From NCBI RefSeq assembly GCF_001276715.1, contig NZ_LIUQ01000005.1, positions 62,001-126,000 of the forward strand: DNA of 64,000 nucleotides, written 5' to 3'. Made by a program: the position numbers and the translations under genes. Position 1 is the first letter of the stretch. Each line of letters opens with the position of its first letter. Positions 52,701-61,720 of the stretch are shown piece after piece. Source of the stretch: Planktothricoides sp. SR001 (lineage in GTDB: Bacteria > Cyanobacteriota > Cyanobacteriia > Cyanobacteriales > Laspinemataceae). The notes below the pieces were generated by a model that saw nothing but the letters and a program-made list of their open reading frames with translations, was not told the DNA's origin and did no database searches.

Positions 52701-55363
52701 TTGCGATCGCTAATATCTTCTACCGCATAAATAAAATACTTGGGTTGATTCAGTGGATTCGCTGACGGGTTAGCGAAGCTATCGCGCATCAAAGACACCA
52801 TCACATTCACCCAAACAATTTCGCCCTTTTTAGAGATATAGCGTTTTTCCATTGAATAGTGAGAAATCGTCCCACGTAACAACTGACTGATATACTCTTC
52901 ACTTTCGCGCCGATCTTTGACAATAGTAAGATTTTGAAACGTTCGTTCTAAGAGTTCTTCACGAGCATAACCAACAATATCACATAACTTTTGATTTACC
53001 CGGAAAAATTGGCCATTTAAAGTACAAATACTCATGCCCACCGCTGCTTGTTCAAAAATGGCGCGAAAGCGTTCTTCACTTTCTTTCAAGGCTAATTCTG
53101 CCCGGTGGCGATCGCTCACATCTAACACGAAGGAAAACAGCGACAAAAACTCCCCTTGATTATTTAACAAAATCGAGTTATACCACTGACAATATAAATG
53201 AGTGCCATTTTTCGTAAAATTAATCGTTTCAAAAATCATTCGAGGTTGTTTTTTATTTTTCATCCGATCCAGAACTTCGGCAAAATTTTCCCAGGATTCC
53301 TCGTAAATAAATCCCCAGTCGTCGTAACGTTTACCGATCGCCTCAGAAGATAACCAACCAAAAATTTTTTCTGCCGTACCCGACCATTGAGACACGCGAT
53401 AATCCTGAGTCCATTCAATAAAACCCAACGGAGAATTTTCTAGATGGAATTCTAATTGCTGATGAGTCACTTGGAAAGCTTCCGTATTTTTCTTGCGCTC
53501 GGTGACATCTTCAGAAATACCGGCAATTCTCATCACTTTTCCTCGTCGATCCAGTACGGGAAAACTCCGCTCGTAAATCCAGCGAATTTCCCCGTCACCG
53601 CGCACAATCCGATATTCTAAAGAAGTCGATGAGCCTAGGGTTTGGCGATGCAAATTCATCCGAAACCGCTCGCGATCCTCTGTATAAATACTGTCAAAGA
53701 GATTTAAAGGATTTTCATAGAGACTGTCGCAAGTTTTGCCCCAAATCTTTTCATACGCTGGACTGACATATAAAATCTTCAGAGGCACCAAGGTCAACAG
53801 CCAAAACACATCCTCAATATTGTCCGCTAACTGGCGAAAGCGTTCTTCGCTTTCTCGCAGGGCAGACTGGGCTTGGCGGTGTTCCGTAATATCTCGCAAG
53901 GACACCACATAAAGGGATTCTCCGGGGAATTGAGAGGGCGCGACCAGCATTTCCCCAATCCGAATTTGTCCCGAAGATTGCATAATTTCTAACTCGGTGG
54001 TTTGACCAACGGCCATTGGCCACTGCAACTCGGCCTCTAGCAGGTCTTCTAGGGGTTGATTAAATAATTTGGCCGCTGCGAGATTCGCAAATCTAATCAC
54101 TCCCTGGGGATCTACAATCAGCAGACCTTCAATACTATTGGTCAACATATTATATAACTGGGCTTCGTTTTGGCTGAGTTGCTGCCAAATCAATTGATTG
54201 TTGGTAATATCGATCGCCGTCCCCAGAATTTGCACGGGGATCCCGTCAGCATCTCTGGTAAAAACCAAATGCTGACAACTCAACCAGCGCCAAGAACCAT
54301 TCTGATGTTTCAGTCGATATTTCGTAGAAATCGCTTCTCCATCCCCCAGAGTTGGAAAGCGGTCAGAAAAAAGCTGCTGAAAGATAAACGTATCATTGGG
54401 ATGCACTCGTTGGCATAAAAAATTCCAGCCACCTTGCTGAATTTCCGGCTGGCTGTAACCCAATATCTGAGTAATTTGTTGATTAAAATAGAGATTCTGA
54501 CCGCTTTTTAGATCGTAGATATAGACCAATTGCGGCAAACTGTTGAGCATATTTTCCATCAGCAGTTGCCGCTGTTGCCGTTGGGCGGCAATCTGTTTGT
54601 AGGCCGTGCTGTCTAAGGCAACCCCAAGGATCTGTTGGACTCGACCGTCGGCAGTTCGAGAAAAGACAGTTTCTTGACAGTCGAGATAGCGATCGCTGCC
54701 CCAGATATCTTTCAGTCGAATTTCTCGATGGCAAATTTTCCCATCGGCAACGGTGTGCCACTGTTGAACTTGCTCTGCGGTGAGGGCTAACGGATCCCCC
54801 GTTCCCTTTGGGTTTGGCATATTTGGGTCTGGGATATAAGTTAGCCATTGGCTAATTTCTCGGTTCACATAGACGGGGCTTTCCTGGGTCAAATCATAAA
54901 CATAGACCAGCACCGGAATAGTATCGAGTAATTTGTGCAAAAAATCAGGGGTTTTCCTGGTCAGCACCTGGGTAGGTTTTGCTTGAAGCTGCCGGGGATA
55001 AGCGATAGTTAATCTAAGCGATCGCTCGACTATCGGCGCACAGATTTGATCCCGCACCCAATAATCAGCGGCACCTGCGGTCAACAACTCCATCCCCTCT
55101 GCCGATCTGTCTACCAACCAAATCACTGGGACTGGACGTAATCCCGTCATCCAATAGGCCAAATTGGAAAACTCCTGGGAAAAATGCCCATCAATCACAT
55201 AACCATCGTATCCGGCAGGCGGCATCGTGTTGAGATTGTCGCCCTGAGACCATCTATATCGCTGGCATTGAAATGTCTGAATTTTATCGAGCAAATTACC
55301 AACTTGTTTATAGTCAGCTTCGTCAAAATTCACGAATAATACGCGGAACATAGCACCATTCAT
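49781..55363 (-). CDS. 1860-residue multi-PAS hybrid histidine kinase
   Basis: Domains in order: a degenerate receiver-like start (1-125; VIDGH, Asp58); seven PAS/PAC units (about 140-260, 265-395, 400-500, 505-625, 630-755, 760-890, 895-1015); a GAF domain (1030-1220); an eighth PAS (1225-1345); HisKA with H1372 (FLANMSHELRTPLNAILGFT); HATPase_c (RQILINLLSNAIKFTKSG, VTDTGPGI, GTGLGLAISQ); and a receiver with D1704 (IFMDIRMPVMDGYQA) and K1756. The tail resembles the helical end of similar kinases. It has no membrane helices, so it probably senses cytoplasmic signals. It forms a two-gene module with the REC-kinase 3 nt downstream; MFRVLF at codon 5 is an alternative start. Confidence 0.94.
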   Translation of the reverse strand: MNGAMFRVLFVNFDEADYKQVGNLLDKIQTFQCQRYRWSQGDNLNTMPPAGYDGYVIDGHFSQEFSNLAYWMTGLRPVPVIWLVDRSAEGMELLTAGAADYWVRDQICAPIVERSLRLTIAYPRQLQAKPTQVLTRKTPDFLHKLLDTIPVLVYVYDLTQESPVYVNREISQWLTYIPDPNMPNPKGTGDPLALTAEQVQQWHTVADGKICHREIRLKDIWGSDRYLDCQETVFSRTADGRVQQILGVALDSTAYKQIAAQRQQRQLLMENMLNSLPQLVYIYDLKSGQNLYFNQQITQILGYSQPEIQQGGWNFLCQRVHPNDTFIFQQLFSDRFPTLGDGEAISTKYRLKHQNGSWRWLSCQHLVFTRDADGIPVQILGTAIDITNNQLIWQQLSQNEAQLYNMLTNSIEGLLIVDPQGVIRFANLAAAKLFNQPLEDLLEAELQWPMAVGQTTELEIMQSSGQIRIGEMLVAPSQFPGESLYVVSLRDITEHRQAQSALRESEERFRQLADNIEDVFWLLTLVPLKILYVSPAYEKIWGKTCDSLYENPLNLFDSIYTEDRERFRMNLHRQTLGSSTSLEYRIVRGDGEIRWIYERSFPVLDRRGKVMRIAGISEDVTERKKNTEAFQVTHQQLEFHLENSPLGFIEWTQDYRVSQWSGTAEKIFGWLSSEAIGKRYDDWGFIYEESWENFAEVLDRMKNKKQPRMIFETINFTKNGTHLYCQWYNSILLNNQGEFLSLFSFVLDVSDRHRAELALKESEERFRAIFEQAAVGMSICTLNGQFFRVNQKLCDIVGYAREELLERTFQNLTIVKDRRESEEYISQLLRGTISHYSMEKRYISKKGEIVWVNVMVSLMRDSFANPSANPLNQPKYFIYAVEDISDRKRSEIALINSEERFRVIFQQAAVGIFRRSIYGKFLQLNQKFCEILGYDEAELLNQKFQNYIHPEDLDKHLNYLNQVINNQIRTYELEERYIRKHGQIHWVKIVVSVVYEAEEKPKYLIGIVEDIQERKTTEIKLQYRLAVESAVAQVSRQLVTSQSREIKEVLKTIGLAVGANRVFVNYFTENCRKIAVIAEWHNGDGFGERFENFPAVKYLAAENFPWWMQQLNANQNIIVSHIDSLPVNANIERQYFQSRNVRSVLAVPIFNHDLSHSGENPEADRDRLFPVDSVGNLWGSIDLHSYEMNQDWSNEDAQMLRLVGEMIYSYFSRLQMEAELRDSEALYAGIFDHSAESIFLLDIQDNGELIYKTINPTNEQLFHMSRLAVVGKSLSAVGSPQYTTNFRQKFQECLNTQKPINYEETIDLPQGNRHLLTTLVPIADSTGKVIKIQGSSRDITTQKQVEAALQEAKEAADAANRAKSIFLANMSHELRTPLNAILGFTQLLVRNSQIKSEQREQLEIILRSGEHLLALINEILDLSKIEAGRITQNVEIFNLDRMLDNLYDMLEIRSEIKGLKFNIIRSKQLPKYIKADQNKLRQILINLLSNAIKFTKSGSVTLEVTTSSKSSAIHSPEDYQSDFAQRIAKANQFNAKPSDPLHRDRLIFAVTDTGPGIAREELQSLFDAFFQSQSGKQSNEGTGLGLAISQQFVKLMGGQIAVESTLGKGSVFKFDIQFQPVAADELEDLLAQSEIEVSTARSMVIGLAPNQPHYRILVVEDIWASRKLLVKLLEQIGFEVQQASHGEEAVSLWHSWQPHLIFMDIRMPVMDGYQATKEIRASVNGEAPIIIALTASAFESERAAIISAGCNDFLPKPFPENLLLEKISFYLGVKYIYQESCSISADAPAIPQIKMTPEDLAVMPSEWISQLHFAALSARGKIIQQLIQKIPPENQWLIQGLTELFDNLDFDTLVFLSKNE

Positions 55364-55792
55364 CGGTGAGTGGCTCCTACGAAATTAAAGAAGAATGATT
55401 TTTATCTACTGAAGCATCAAGCATTAATGTCTGGTGGGCATTGACCACCAATTCCCCAGATATTGAATTTACCTTTAGAGTATCAGCCCCCTGTGCCGTC
55501 TTGATTTATCAAAAGCTAGGGAAAAAATTGTTGAGGAGTCATCTTGGGGGCTTGGGGGAGTGGCTGGATCCCTATAAATTCGCCAGTTCGCGGCAGATCA
55601 GATCCGGTGAGATTTTATGAATTCTTTCTCACACCTGTTTATATTTTACTACTGGTTTCGGCAGAATTTGTTAAAACATAAAAAATCACCCCTGAAGGTT
55701 TGCCAAAGATTTATTTTATCAAGCGGGGGTTTAGTTTGAGAAAATAATCCGCTATGATATTTAATCAGAATATCTAGTTAAATCATAAAAAA
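55364..55792. other. Divergent intergenic region, kinase / ABC exporter
   Basis: About 430 nt. No ORF. It includes the promoters of both divergent operons; near 55745 an AT-rich block (GCTATGATATTTAATC) precedes the ABC gene. There is no clear hairpin. Confidence 0.5.
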
Positions 55793-56800
55793 ATGTTAAC
55801 AATTGATGTACAGTCTTTAAGAAAAGTTTATCCTGTAGCCAATAAAAGTCCCGGAATCAAAGGAAGTTTGCAGCATTTTTTTCGCCGCAACTACCTGATG
55901 ATTTCTGCCGTAAAAGATGTGTCCTTTCACATAGAACCCGGAGAAGTTGTCGGATTTCTAGGGCCAAATGGCGCGGGAAAAACCACCACCTTAAAAATGC
56001 TCACGGGCTTAATTCATCCTTCGAGTGGTGTGGTCACGGTGGCCGGTCACGTACCATTCCGCCGTCAGGAAGAATTTCTGAAAAAAATTACCCTAATCAT
56101 GGGGCAAAAACAGCAGTTAATTTGGGATTTACCCGCCATAGATTCCCTGAAGATTAATGGGGCTGTTTATGGTATTCCTCAGACCGAATTACGGCGCACC
56201 ATTGATGAGCTAACTGAGATGCTGGGACTAGAAGGAAAGCTTACCCAACCTGTGCGAAAACTTTCCCTGGGAGAACGGATGAAAGCGGAGTTAATGGCGG
56301 CTTTATTACATCAACCGAAAATTTTATTTTTAGATGAACCAACCCTGGGTTTAGATGTGAATGCTCAAGCCGCAGTGCGGAATTTTCTCCGAGATTATAA
56401 TCAACGCACGGGGGCGACGATTCTGTTAACCAGTCATTATATGGCGGATATTACGGAATTGTGCGATCGCGTCATTGTTATTTATGGCGGTGAATTAATT
56501 TATGATGGCAGTTTAGATCAGTTACTTGAGCGGTTTGCCCCTTACCGAGAAGTGCAAATAGAACTAGCTCATCCATTACCCAAAGAGGAAGATGACCCCG
56601 AATTGTTAAATATTTTACAGCAATTTGGAGAAATTGAATCCGTGGAAGGGCAGTCGGTTCGCCTGTTGGTTGATCGCCAAGAATTAACCGGGGCGATCGC
56701 CAAAATCCTGGAAAAGTTAGATATCTTAGACTTAACCATTACCGACCCACCCATTGAAGCCGTCATTGGTCGAGTCTTCCAAAACGGCAGTCTTGATTAA
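55793..56800 (+). CDS. ABC-2 type transporter ATP-binding protein
   Basis: A 335-residue ATPase with Walker A GFLGPNGAGKTTTLKMLTGL near 75, Q-loop MGQKQQLIWDLP, signature LSLGERMKAELMAALLHQPK, Walker B ILFLDEPTLGLDV and the H-loop LTSHYMADI. A long N-terminal segment and a C-terminal domain (residues 260-335) place it in the COG4586-like group of uncharacterised ABC-2 exporters. The adjacent permease starts 52 nt downstream. The substrate cannot be read from the sequence. Confidence 0.93.
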   Translation: MLTIDVQSLRKVYPVANKSPGIKGSLQHFFRRNYLMISAVKDVSFHIEPGEVVGFLGPNGAGKTTTLKMLTGLIHPSSGVVTVAGHVPFRRQEEFLKKITLIMGQKQQLIWDLPAIDSLKINGAVYGIPQTELRRTIDELTEMLGLEGKLTQPVRKLSLGERMKAELMAALLHQPKILFLDEPTLGLDVNAQAAVRNFLRDYNQRTGATILLTSHYMADITELCDRVIVIYGGELIYDGSLDQLLERFAPYREVQIELAHPLPKEEDDPELLNILQQFGEIESVEGQSVRLLVDRQELTGAIAKILEKLDILDLTITDPPIEAVIGRVFQNGSLD

Positions 56801-56852
56801 TAGGCTTTTTCCACTTAAAATAACTGAAAAATCGCCTTTTAAATTACCTTCT

Positions 56853-57641
56853 ATGTATCGATTTTTTCGCCTAGCAAAAACATTTTTAGCGGTTTACTAC
56901 TCTTATATGGTAGAATACCGCGCCGAACTCATATTATGGTCTTTATCCAACTCCTTACCCATCATTTTAATGGGGGTGTGGATGGAAGCAGGCGATCGAG
57001 GAAACTTTGCCATGAATTCCATCGAATTCGCTCGCTATTTTCTGGCAGTATTCTTAGTCAGACAACTGAATGTAGTCTGGGTAATTTGGGAATTTGAAAC
57101 CCAAATCGTCCAAGGAAAACTATCACCAAAACTCTTACAACCTGTTGACCCAGTGTGGCACCATATCGCCGGACATCTGGCGGAAAGATTAGCTCGAATG
57201 CCCTTTGTAATTGGCTTAATGTTACTATGCTTTACGCTCTATCCCCAGGCCATTTGGATTCCTAGTTTGGGCAATGTTTTATTAGTTTTACTCTTAATTT
57301 CCCTGGCCTTTATCTTGCGCTTTTTAATTCAATATACCTTAGCACTCTTTGGCTTTTGGCTCGAAAGAGTATCGGCATTAGAGCAGGTATGGCATTTACC
57401 TTATATCTTTACTTCCGGGTTAATTGCCCCCTTAGCCGTCTTCCCGGATCAACTGCGAGAAATTATTCTTTGGACACCTTTTCCTTATATGCTTTATATC
57501 CCGGCTTCTTTATTAATCGGATTGCCCGTGGATATCGTCCGTTGTTTATTAGTCATCTTGAGTTGGACTGTCGTGATTTTTCTGCTAAATCGCTGGTTAT
57601 GGCGACGGGGTTTGCGACACTATTCCGGTATGGGGGCTTAA
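56853..57641 (+). CDS. ABC-2 type transporter permease
   Basis: A 262-residue membrane protein with about six hydrophobic helices (for example LILWSLSNSLPIILMGVWME, FVIGLMLLCFTLYP, LLVLLLISLAFILRFL, ILSWTVVIFLLNRWLW) and the COG4587-like sequence VWVIWEFETQIVQGKLSPKLLQP. The ATG at 56853 (MYRFFRLAKTFLAVYY) is preferred to an in-frame TTG at 56754 that lies inside the ATPase gene. Related systems usually have a second permease gene; none is adjacent, so it may be encoded elsewhere or this protein may homodimerise. Confidence 0.9.
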   Translation: MYRFFRLAKTFLAVYYSYMVEYRAELILWSLSNSLPIILMGVWMEAGDRGNFAMNSIEFARYFLAVFLVRQLNVVWVIWEFETQIVQGKLSPKLLQPVDPVWHHIAGHLAERLARMPFVIGLMLLCFTLYPQAIWIPSLGNVLLVLLLISLAFILRFLIQYTLALFGFWLERVSALEQVWHLPYIFTSGLIAPLAVFPDQLREIILWTPFPYMLYIPASLLIGLPVDIVRCLLVILSWTVVIFLLNRWLWRRGLRHYSGMGA

Positions 57642-57648
57642 TTACCTA

Positions 57649-57684
57649 GTAGGGTGGGCTTGCATTTTGCTTTGCCCACCCTAC
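57649..57684. terminator. GTAGGGTGGGC / GCCCACCCTAC stem-loop between convergent genes
   Basis: A perfect 11-bp stem with a 14-nt loop lies between the permease stop and the rbfA stop. It belongs to the same dispersed family as the array before recF and is well placed to end both transcripts. Confidence 0.7.
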
Positions 57685-57690
57685 AAATGC

Positions 57691-58101
57691 TTATTCCTCA
57701 GCGCCTAAATCATCCATACTGTCATCATCGGCCTCGGTAGAATCTGTAGGGTGATGATTCAGTTGATTAATCAGCGATAAAACCCGACTGCCACGTTCGA
57801 TGGAAATATCCTCAACAAAGACAATTTCTGGGGTACGACGCAGCCGAACTCGATGACCCAGTTCACTGCGGACATAGCCAGTGGCAGATTTTAACCCTTT
57901 CATGGTTTCACGGCGGGCTTCTTCTGTGCCATAGATACTCACAAAGATTTTGGCGTGTTGGAGGTCGCCTGCAACTTCCACATCCGTGACGCTGACCATC
58001 CCAGCGCCCACTCGTTCATCTTTGATATCATGGAGCAACATTTGGCTGATCTCCCGTTTAATCAGGGAGGCCACACGGGAAACTCTACGTTCCGTAGCCA
58101 T
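57691..58101 (-). CDS. rbfA: Ribosome-binding factor A
   Basis: A 136-residue KH-type protein needed for 30S maturation. Family blocks are [41 protein letters not shown] and [20 protein letters not shown] near 80. The C-terminal tail is acidic ([16 protein letters not shown]), as in several cyanobacterial homologues. The gene stands alone. Confidence 0.96.
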   Translation of the reverse strand: MATERRVSRVASLIKREISQMLLHDIKDERVGAGMVSVTDVEVAGDLQHAKIFVSIYGTEEARRETMKGLKSATGYVRSELGHRVRLRRTPEIVFVEDISIERGSRVLSLINQLNHHPTDSTEADDDSMDDLGAEE

Positions 58102-58283
58102 AACTATTTCGCTCCCTTACTTACTTGATCGTTGTAGACTTTGGCAATCTGTAGGATTGCAATATATTTATATAGTCTAGACTGGCAGTAGGCTAATTGC
58201 TATCCCATTGCCAAATAACTAAAATCTTATGGAAGCCCTGGTAGCGATCGCTCGCGGCAGTTTTTAGGCTGGCCATAGAACTA

Positions 58284-58481
58284 TCATGCCAGACCTAGCA
58301 TCGCCCGGAGGGTGAAGGAAATAAAGAAAAGGCCAGCGACGAAAAAGCCAATCAGCGCGATCGCCGTTGCTGGTTTTTGTAGCAAGGGCTTCAGCCAACC
58401 AAAGGTGAAAAAGAAAATCCCCAGCATCACCGTGACAAAGTAGCTGGCATAGCGGGAGACGTTTTGGAAGAATTCGTTCAT
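58284..58481 (-). CDS. ycf33: DUF751/Ycf33 family small membrane protein
   Basis: A 65-residue protein from the ATG at 58481 (MNEFFQNVSRYASYFVTVML), chosen over the much longer frame because the homology starts here. It has two hydrophobic helices (GIFFFTFGWLKPLL and AIALIGFFVAGLFFISFTLR) and ends in AMLGLA, the full Ycf33 pattern. It is conserved in cyanobacteria and some plastids, with no assigned function that I know of. Confidence 0.9.
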   Translation of the reverse strand: MNEFFQNVSRYASYFVTVMLGIFFFTFGWLKPLLQKPATAIALIGFFVAGLFFISFTLRAMLGLA

Positions 58482-58693
58482 AGTAATGGTATGGATTTTA
58501 TGGTATCGGACAAGGAATCGTGTAGGGGCGCGGCGGAAAAGCCCCCAGAGATCGCCCTTCTGCTGTAAGTTATCATATCTAAAAGAGTGCGCTTGCCGAA
58601 ATCTCGATCTTTCCCAACTATCAAAATTTCTGACTAACATCATCCGTCAAACATCTCCTAGACTGAAAAAAGCAACTTTAAGGAAAGCTTTTT

Positions 58694-59173
58694 ATGACTA
58701 CACAGATCCAACCAGAGACCACTCAAGAGTTATCCAGCCCAGACTTGCTGAACAATTCCACATCCATTAACTATGTCGAAGAAATTGAAACGGTCATTGC
58801 GGGAATGGCCGAAGACCAAAAAGTGATGGTAGGCCAAAATGAGGCGGGCTATCAGTGGAAATTTAAGTACGGCAGTGTTGATATCTTTGTGCAACTAACT
58901 GGGACATCCGACGAGGATATGTTCACCGTTTGGTCTTCGGTGCTGTCATTGCCTGCCAAGGATGAAGCCAAACTGATGCGGCTGCTGCTAGAGATGAACT
59001 GGTCTGGGACGTTTGAAGCCCGTTATGCGATCGTGGACAACCAAGTGGTTGTGTTAGCTAGTCGCACCGTGGAGGATCTCTCTCCGGTAGAAATTTCTCG
59101 CGCTATTACGATTGTGGCCACGATCGCGGATGATAGTGATGAACCCCTGATGGAAGAATTCGGTATCGCATGA
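58694..59173 (+). CDS. YbjN domain-containing protein
   Basis: A 159-residue protein with a polar N-terminus (1-25), then a YbjN/type III chaperone-like alpha-beta fold (YQWKFKYGSVDIFVQL, MLRLLLEMNWSGTFEARYAI-like LLLEMNWSGTFEARYA, then VVVLASRTVEDLSPVEISRA). YbjN-like proteins are suggested to stabilise or regulate other proteins; the role here is unknown. An AAGGA ribosome site precedes the ATG. It overlaps the ligase-family gene by 4 nt (ATGA), so the two are translationally coupled. Confidence 0.85.
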   Translation: MTTQIQPETTQELSSPDLLNNSTSINYVEEIETVIAGMAEDQKVMVGQNEAGYQWKFKYGSVDIFVQLTGTSDEDMFTVWSSVLSLPAKDEAKLMRLLLEMNWSGTFEARYAIVDNQVVVLASRTVEDLSPVEISRAITIVATIADDSDEPLMEEFGIA

Positions 59174-60006
59174 AGAATCCAGCCAGTTCTGCCCCTTGGC
59201 GTCTAATTCCCCCAATGGAAGCCACCGGGGAGCAACTGATGGCGATCGATCGGTGGCTGTTACAACAACACCGACTGGGTAAACATCCACCGGCTTTAAG
59301 GTTTTACACCTGGTCGCCGGTGGCGATTTCTTTGGGCTATCATCAACGACATTGGCCAAAGTCTTGGGAAAATTTGACCTATCTTGGTCAGCCCGTGGAT
59401 TTGGTCAGACGCCCTTCTGGGGGTCGGGCGGTGCTGCACCAAGGGGATTTAACCTATATGGTGGTTACTTCCGAGGTGACAGGGGATGTAACCGGCGAAG
59501 TGAAAGGCGATGCCCCAAGGAATCCCCGTTTCGGGAATCGCCTGCAAGCCTATCAAGAGATTTGTCAGTTTTTGATTCAAGGGTTTCTGTCCCTGGGAAT
59601 TCACCTGGACTATGGCACTAGCAGACAGGTGGAAAGAACCAAACCCCCCAAGGAAAATGTGAATTGTTTTGGCACCGCCACCGTAGCAGATTTAGTGTTG
59701 CCCGACGGCGCTAAGTTGATTGGCAGCGCCCAACTGCGTTCGCGGGACGGGCAACAAACCTACTACTTACAGCATGGGTCGATTCAACTACAACCAGATC
59801 CGGATCTGTTTTGTCAGGTTTTTGGGGCAGAGGCATTGGCCAAAATTGGCCGCAGCGATCGCTTTCCCCCGTCTTTGCCCCGCGATCGCGCCTCCCTGAT
59901 GCCGATCTTGATTAACGCCTTAGTTCAAGCGGCCCAAGATTGTTGGGGGGTTAAGTTCTACACCCAGCCACTCACTGAGGCGGAATGGGCAGAAATTGGT
60001 TGTTAG
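59170..60006 (+). CDS. Biotin/lipoate A/B protein ligase family protein
   Basis: A 278-residue protein with the LplA/LipM-like fold: RFYTWSPVAISLGYHQ near 50, VDLVRRPSGGRAVLHQGDLTY near 80, and KLIGSAQLRSRDGQQTYYLQHGSI with the lysine and HGSI of the active site. It would attach or transfer lipoate or octanoate to carrier proteins. A segment of about 20 residues (TGDVTGEVKGDAP..) inserted after TYMVVTSEV looks derived from a GGGCGATGCCCC-type repeat and breaks a strand that is normally continuous with the following helix. Confidence 0.88.
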   Translation: MKNPASSAPWRLIPPMEATGEQLMAIDRWLLQQHRLGKHPPALRFYTWSPVAISLGYHQRHWPKSWENLTYLGQPVDLVRRPSGGRAVLHQGDLTYMVVTSEVTGDVTGEVKGDAPRNPRFGNRLQAYQEICQFLIQGFLSLGIHLDYGTSRQVERTKPPKENVNCFGTATVADLVLPDGAKLIGSAQLRSRDGQQTYYLQHGSIQLQPDPDLFCQVFGAEALAKIGRSDRFPPSLPRDRASLMPILINALVQAAQDCWGVKFYTQPLTEAEWAEIGC

Positions 60007-60160
60007 TTGGTGGTTGGTGGTTGGTGGTTGTTTGTTGTTTGTTGTTGGTTGGTGGTTATTCGCTGGTCAAACAACAATGAACAAACAACCACCAACAATC
60101 AACAATCAACAATGAACAAACAACAACCAACAATCAACAATCAACAATATTGTTGGTTTT
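60001..60160. repeat. GGTTGGTG / CACCAACC low-complexity inverted repeats
   Basis: A run of TTGGTGGTTGTTTGTTG-like motifs on the left (60005-60060) is complementary to AACAACCACCAACAATCAAC-like motifs on the right (60070-60160). It lies between convergent genes and probably works as a mutual terminator region. Confidence 0.75.
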
Positions 60161-60169
60161 AGCGATTAA

Positions 60170-61366
60170 TTATTCTTCGGTAGCATCAGCGATCGCCCCT
60201 AATTGAAAACCGGGGGGATACTTGCCTTCTTCTTTGATTCGCTTAATCTCCGCCGAAGAAATGGGAATATTCAGCTTTTTCCCTAAAGCCGCCACAATAT
60301 CCCCGCGATCGATCACACCGGAAACCGCACCCGCTGGAGACAGTACCGTAATCCAGGGTAAATTCTTGGCTTCCATCAGCTTAATCACTTCTACCAGGGA
60401 CGACCGTTCGCCGACGCTGATTAATTCTGGCAAGGGATGGACAATGCTATTTAAGGTTTGATTGTCCCAGTCGCTGCGAGAAATCATCCGCAGATCGTTG
60501 GGCTGAACTAGGCCGCGATACCGACCATGAGCGGCGGCAAAATAGATCGAATAGCGATCGTCAGACAGGATATATTCATCGGCAAAGGTACGGAGGGTCA
60601 TGTCGGCATTGACCACGCGAAAAGCACGAGTCATGGCATCTTCCGCATGGATATTTAGTAAGGCTTCTTGTAAATTGGTAAAGCGATCATATGCAGTGGC
60701 ATTCTGAAAGGCAAACCAGCCAATTAGGGAAATCCATAAACCACTGAAATCATCGGCTAAAAAGACCAGAAATAGCCCCAGGGCGATCGCGGTCATACCC
60801 AAAGCTTTGCCGGTTTTCGCTGCCCAATGCACCCCGGCAAAGCGATCGCCCGTGAGTTTCCACACCGCTGCTTTGAGTACCTGACCCCCATCCAGGGGTA
60901 AACCGGGAATCAGATTAAACAAGCCCAAAACTAAGTTAATTCTGGATAAATCGGCAACCAGAGATTGAAGTAAGGACTTGTCTGGCAAAAATTTGCCCAC
61001 CACTGCCAGCAGCACAAATAAAATAAAACTCACCGCAGGACCTGCGATCGCCACTTGAAACGCTTCTTCGGGAGTTTTGGACTCTCGGTCAATCGCCGCA
61101 ATGCCCCCAAAAATAAACAAAGTAATCGAGTTAACTTGGATGCCTTGCGACCGCGCCGCCAGACTATGCCCCAACTCATGCAGCAATACAGAACCAAATA
61201 ACAACAGCGCCATTGCCAAGCCCGCACTCCAAGCCAGAACGGGTTGCCATCGGTTAGCAAATTCTAACCCATTCGCCAAAGTCATCAATGTAATAATAAT
61301 TAACCAAGAAGAATCTATATATAGAGGAATGCCAAATATAGATCCGATGCGCCAACCTGCCTGCAT
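60170..61366 (-). CDS. Site-2 protease-type M50 metallopeptidase with CBS pair
   Basis: A 398-residue intramembrane protease. Catalytic zinc motif HELGH near residue 64 (GSVLLHELGHSLAARSQG) and the third ligand in GLPLDGGQVLKA near 160, embedded in about six hydrophobic helices. Residues 245-360 contain two CBS units (MTRAFRVVNADMTLRTFADE, then LPWITVLSPAGAVSGVIDRG) that probably sense adenine nucleotides. It would cleave membrane-bound regulators. A C-terminal tail (GKYPPGFQLGAIADA) follows the CBS pair. Confidence 0.93.
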   Translation of the reverse strand: MQAGWRIGSIFGIPLYIDSSWLIIITLMTLANGLEFANRWQPVLAWSAGLAMALLLFGSVLLHELGHSLAARSQGIQVNSITLFIFGGIAAIDRESKTPEEAFQVAIAGPAVSFILFVLLAVVGKFLPDKSLLQSLVADLSRINLVLGLFNLIPGLPLDGGQVLKAAVWKLTGDRFAGVHWAAKTGKALGMTAIALGLFLVFLADDFSGLWISLIGWFAFQNATAYDRFTNLQEALLNIHAEDAMTRAFRVVNADMTLRTFADEYILSDDRYSIYFAAAHGRYRGLVQPNDLRMISRSDWDNQTLNSIVHPLPELISVGERSSLVEVIKLMEAKNLPWITVLSPAGAVSGVIDRGDIVAALGKKLNIPISSAEIKRIKEEGKYPPGFQLGAIADATEE

Positions 61367-61720
61367 AACCCTTTCCCTTCCTTGTTAGCCGGACTTTTCC
61401 AATAGGAGAAGACCCTTTGTTTAATCCTGTTTCCCCTATTGTAGATAATTTGAGCCTCGTTAATTGATACCGGGCTAAATTTGGGAAAATTTAACTAAAA
61501 ATTAATAATCTGATTTACTGATTTATTTTTAAATATTCGGGAAAGCAATAGAGATGGTTTCACCTGCCGTCTCTACTGCTGATGGGCAAAATACCGGGCA
61601 AAATACCGGGCAAAATACCGGACAAAATACCGGACAAAAATCACCTGATCGCTGAATGCACCGGAATTTTAGCTGAGACAGCAAAATCAAACCCGCGATC
61701 GAATAATTCCGCTCCCGAAT
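61367..61720. other. Intergenic region with a 12-bp tandem repeat
   Basis: No ORF. At 61585-61632 the unit GGCAAAATACCG occurs three times and then once as GACAAAATACCG. The rest is AT-rich and featureless. Confidence 0.7.

Noticed and set aside
57356-57649. Second plus-strand frame inside the ABC permease gene
   Set aside because: It is a +1 shadow of the permease, with no membrane pattern consistent with a missing second permease.
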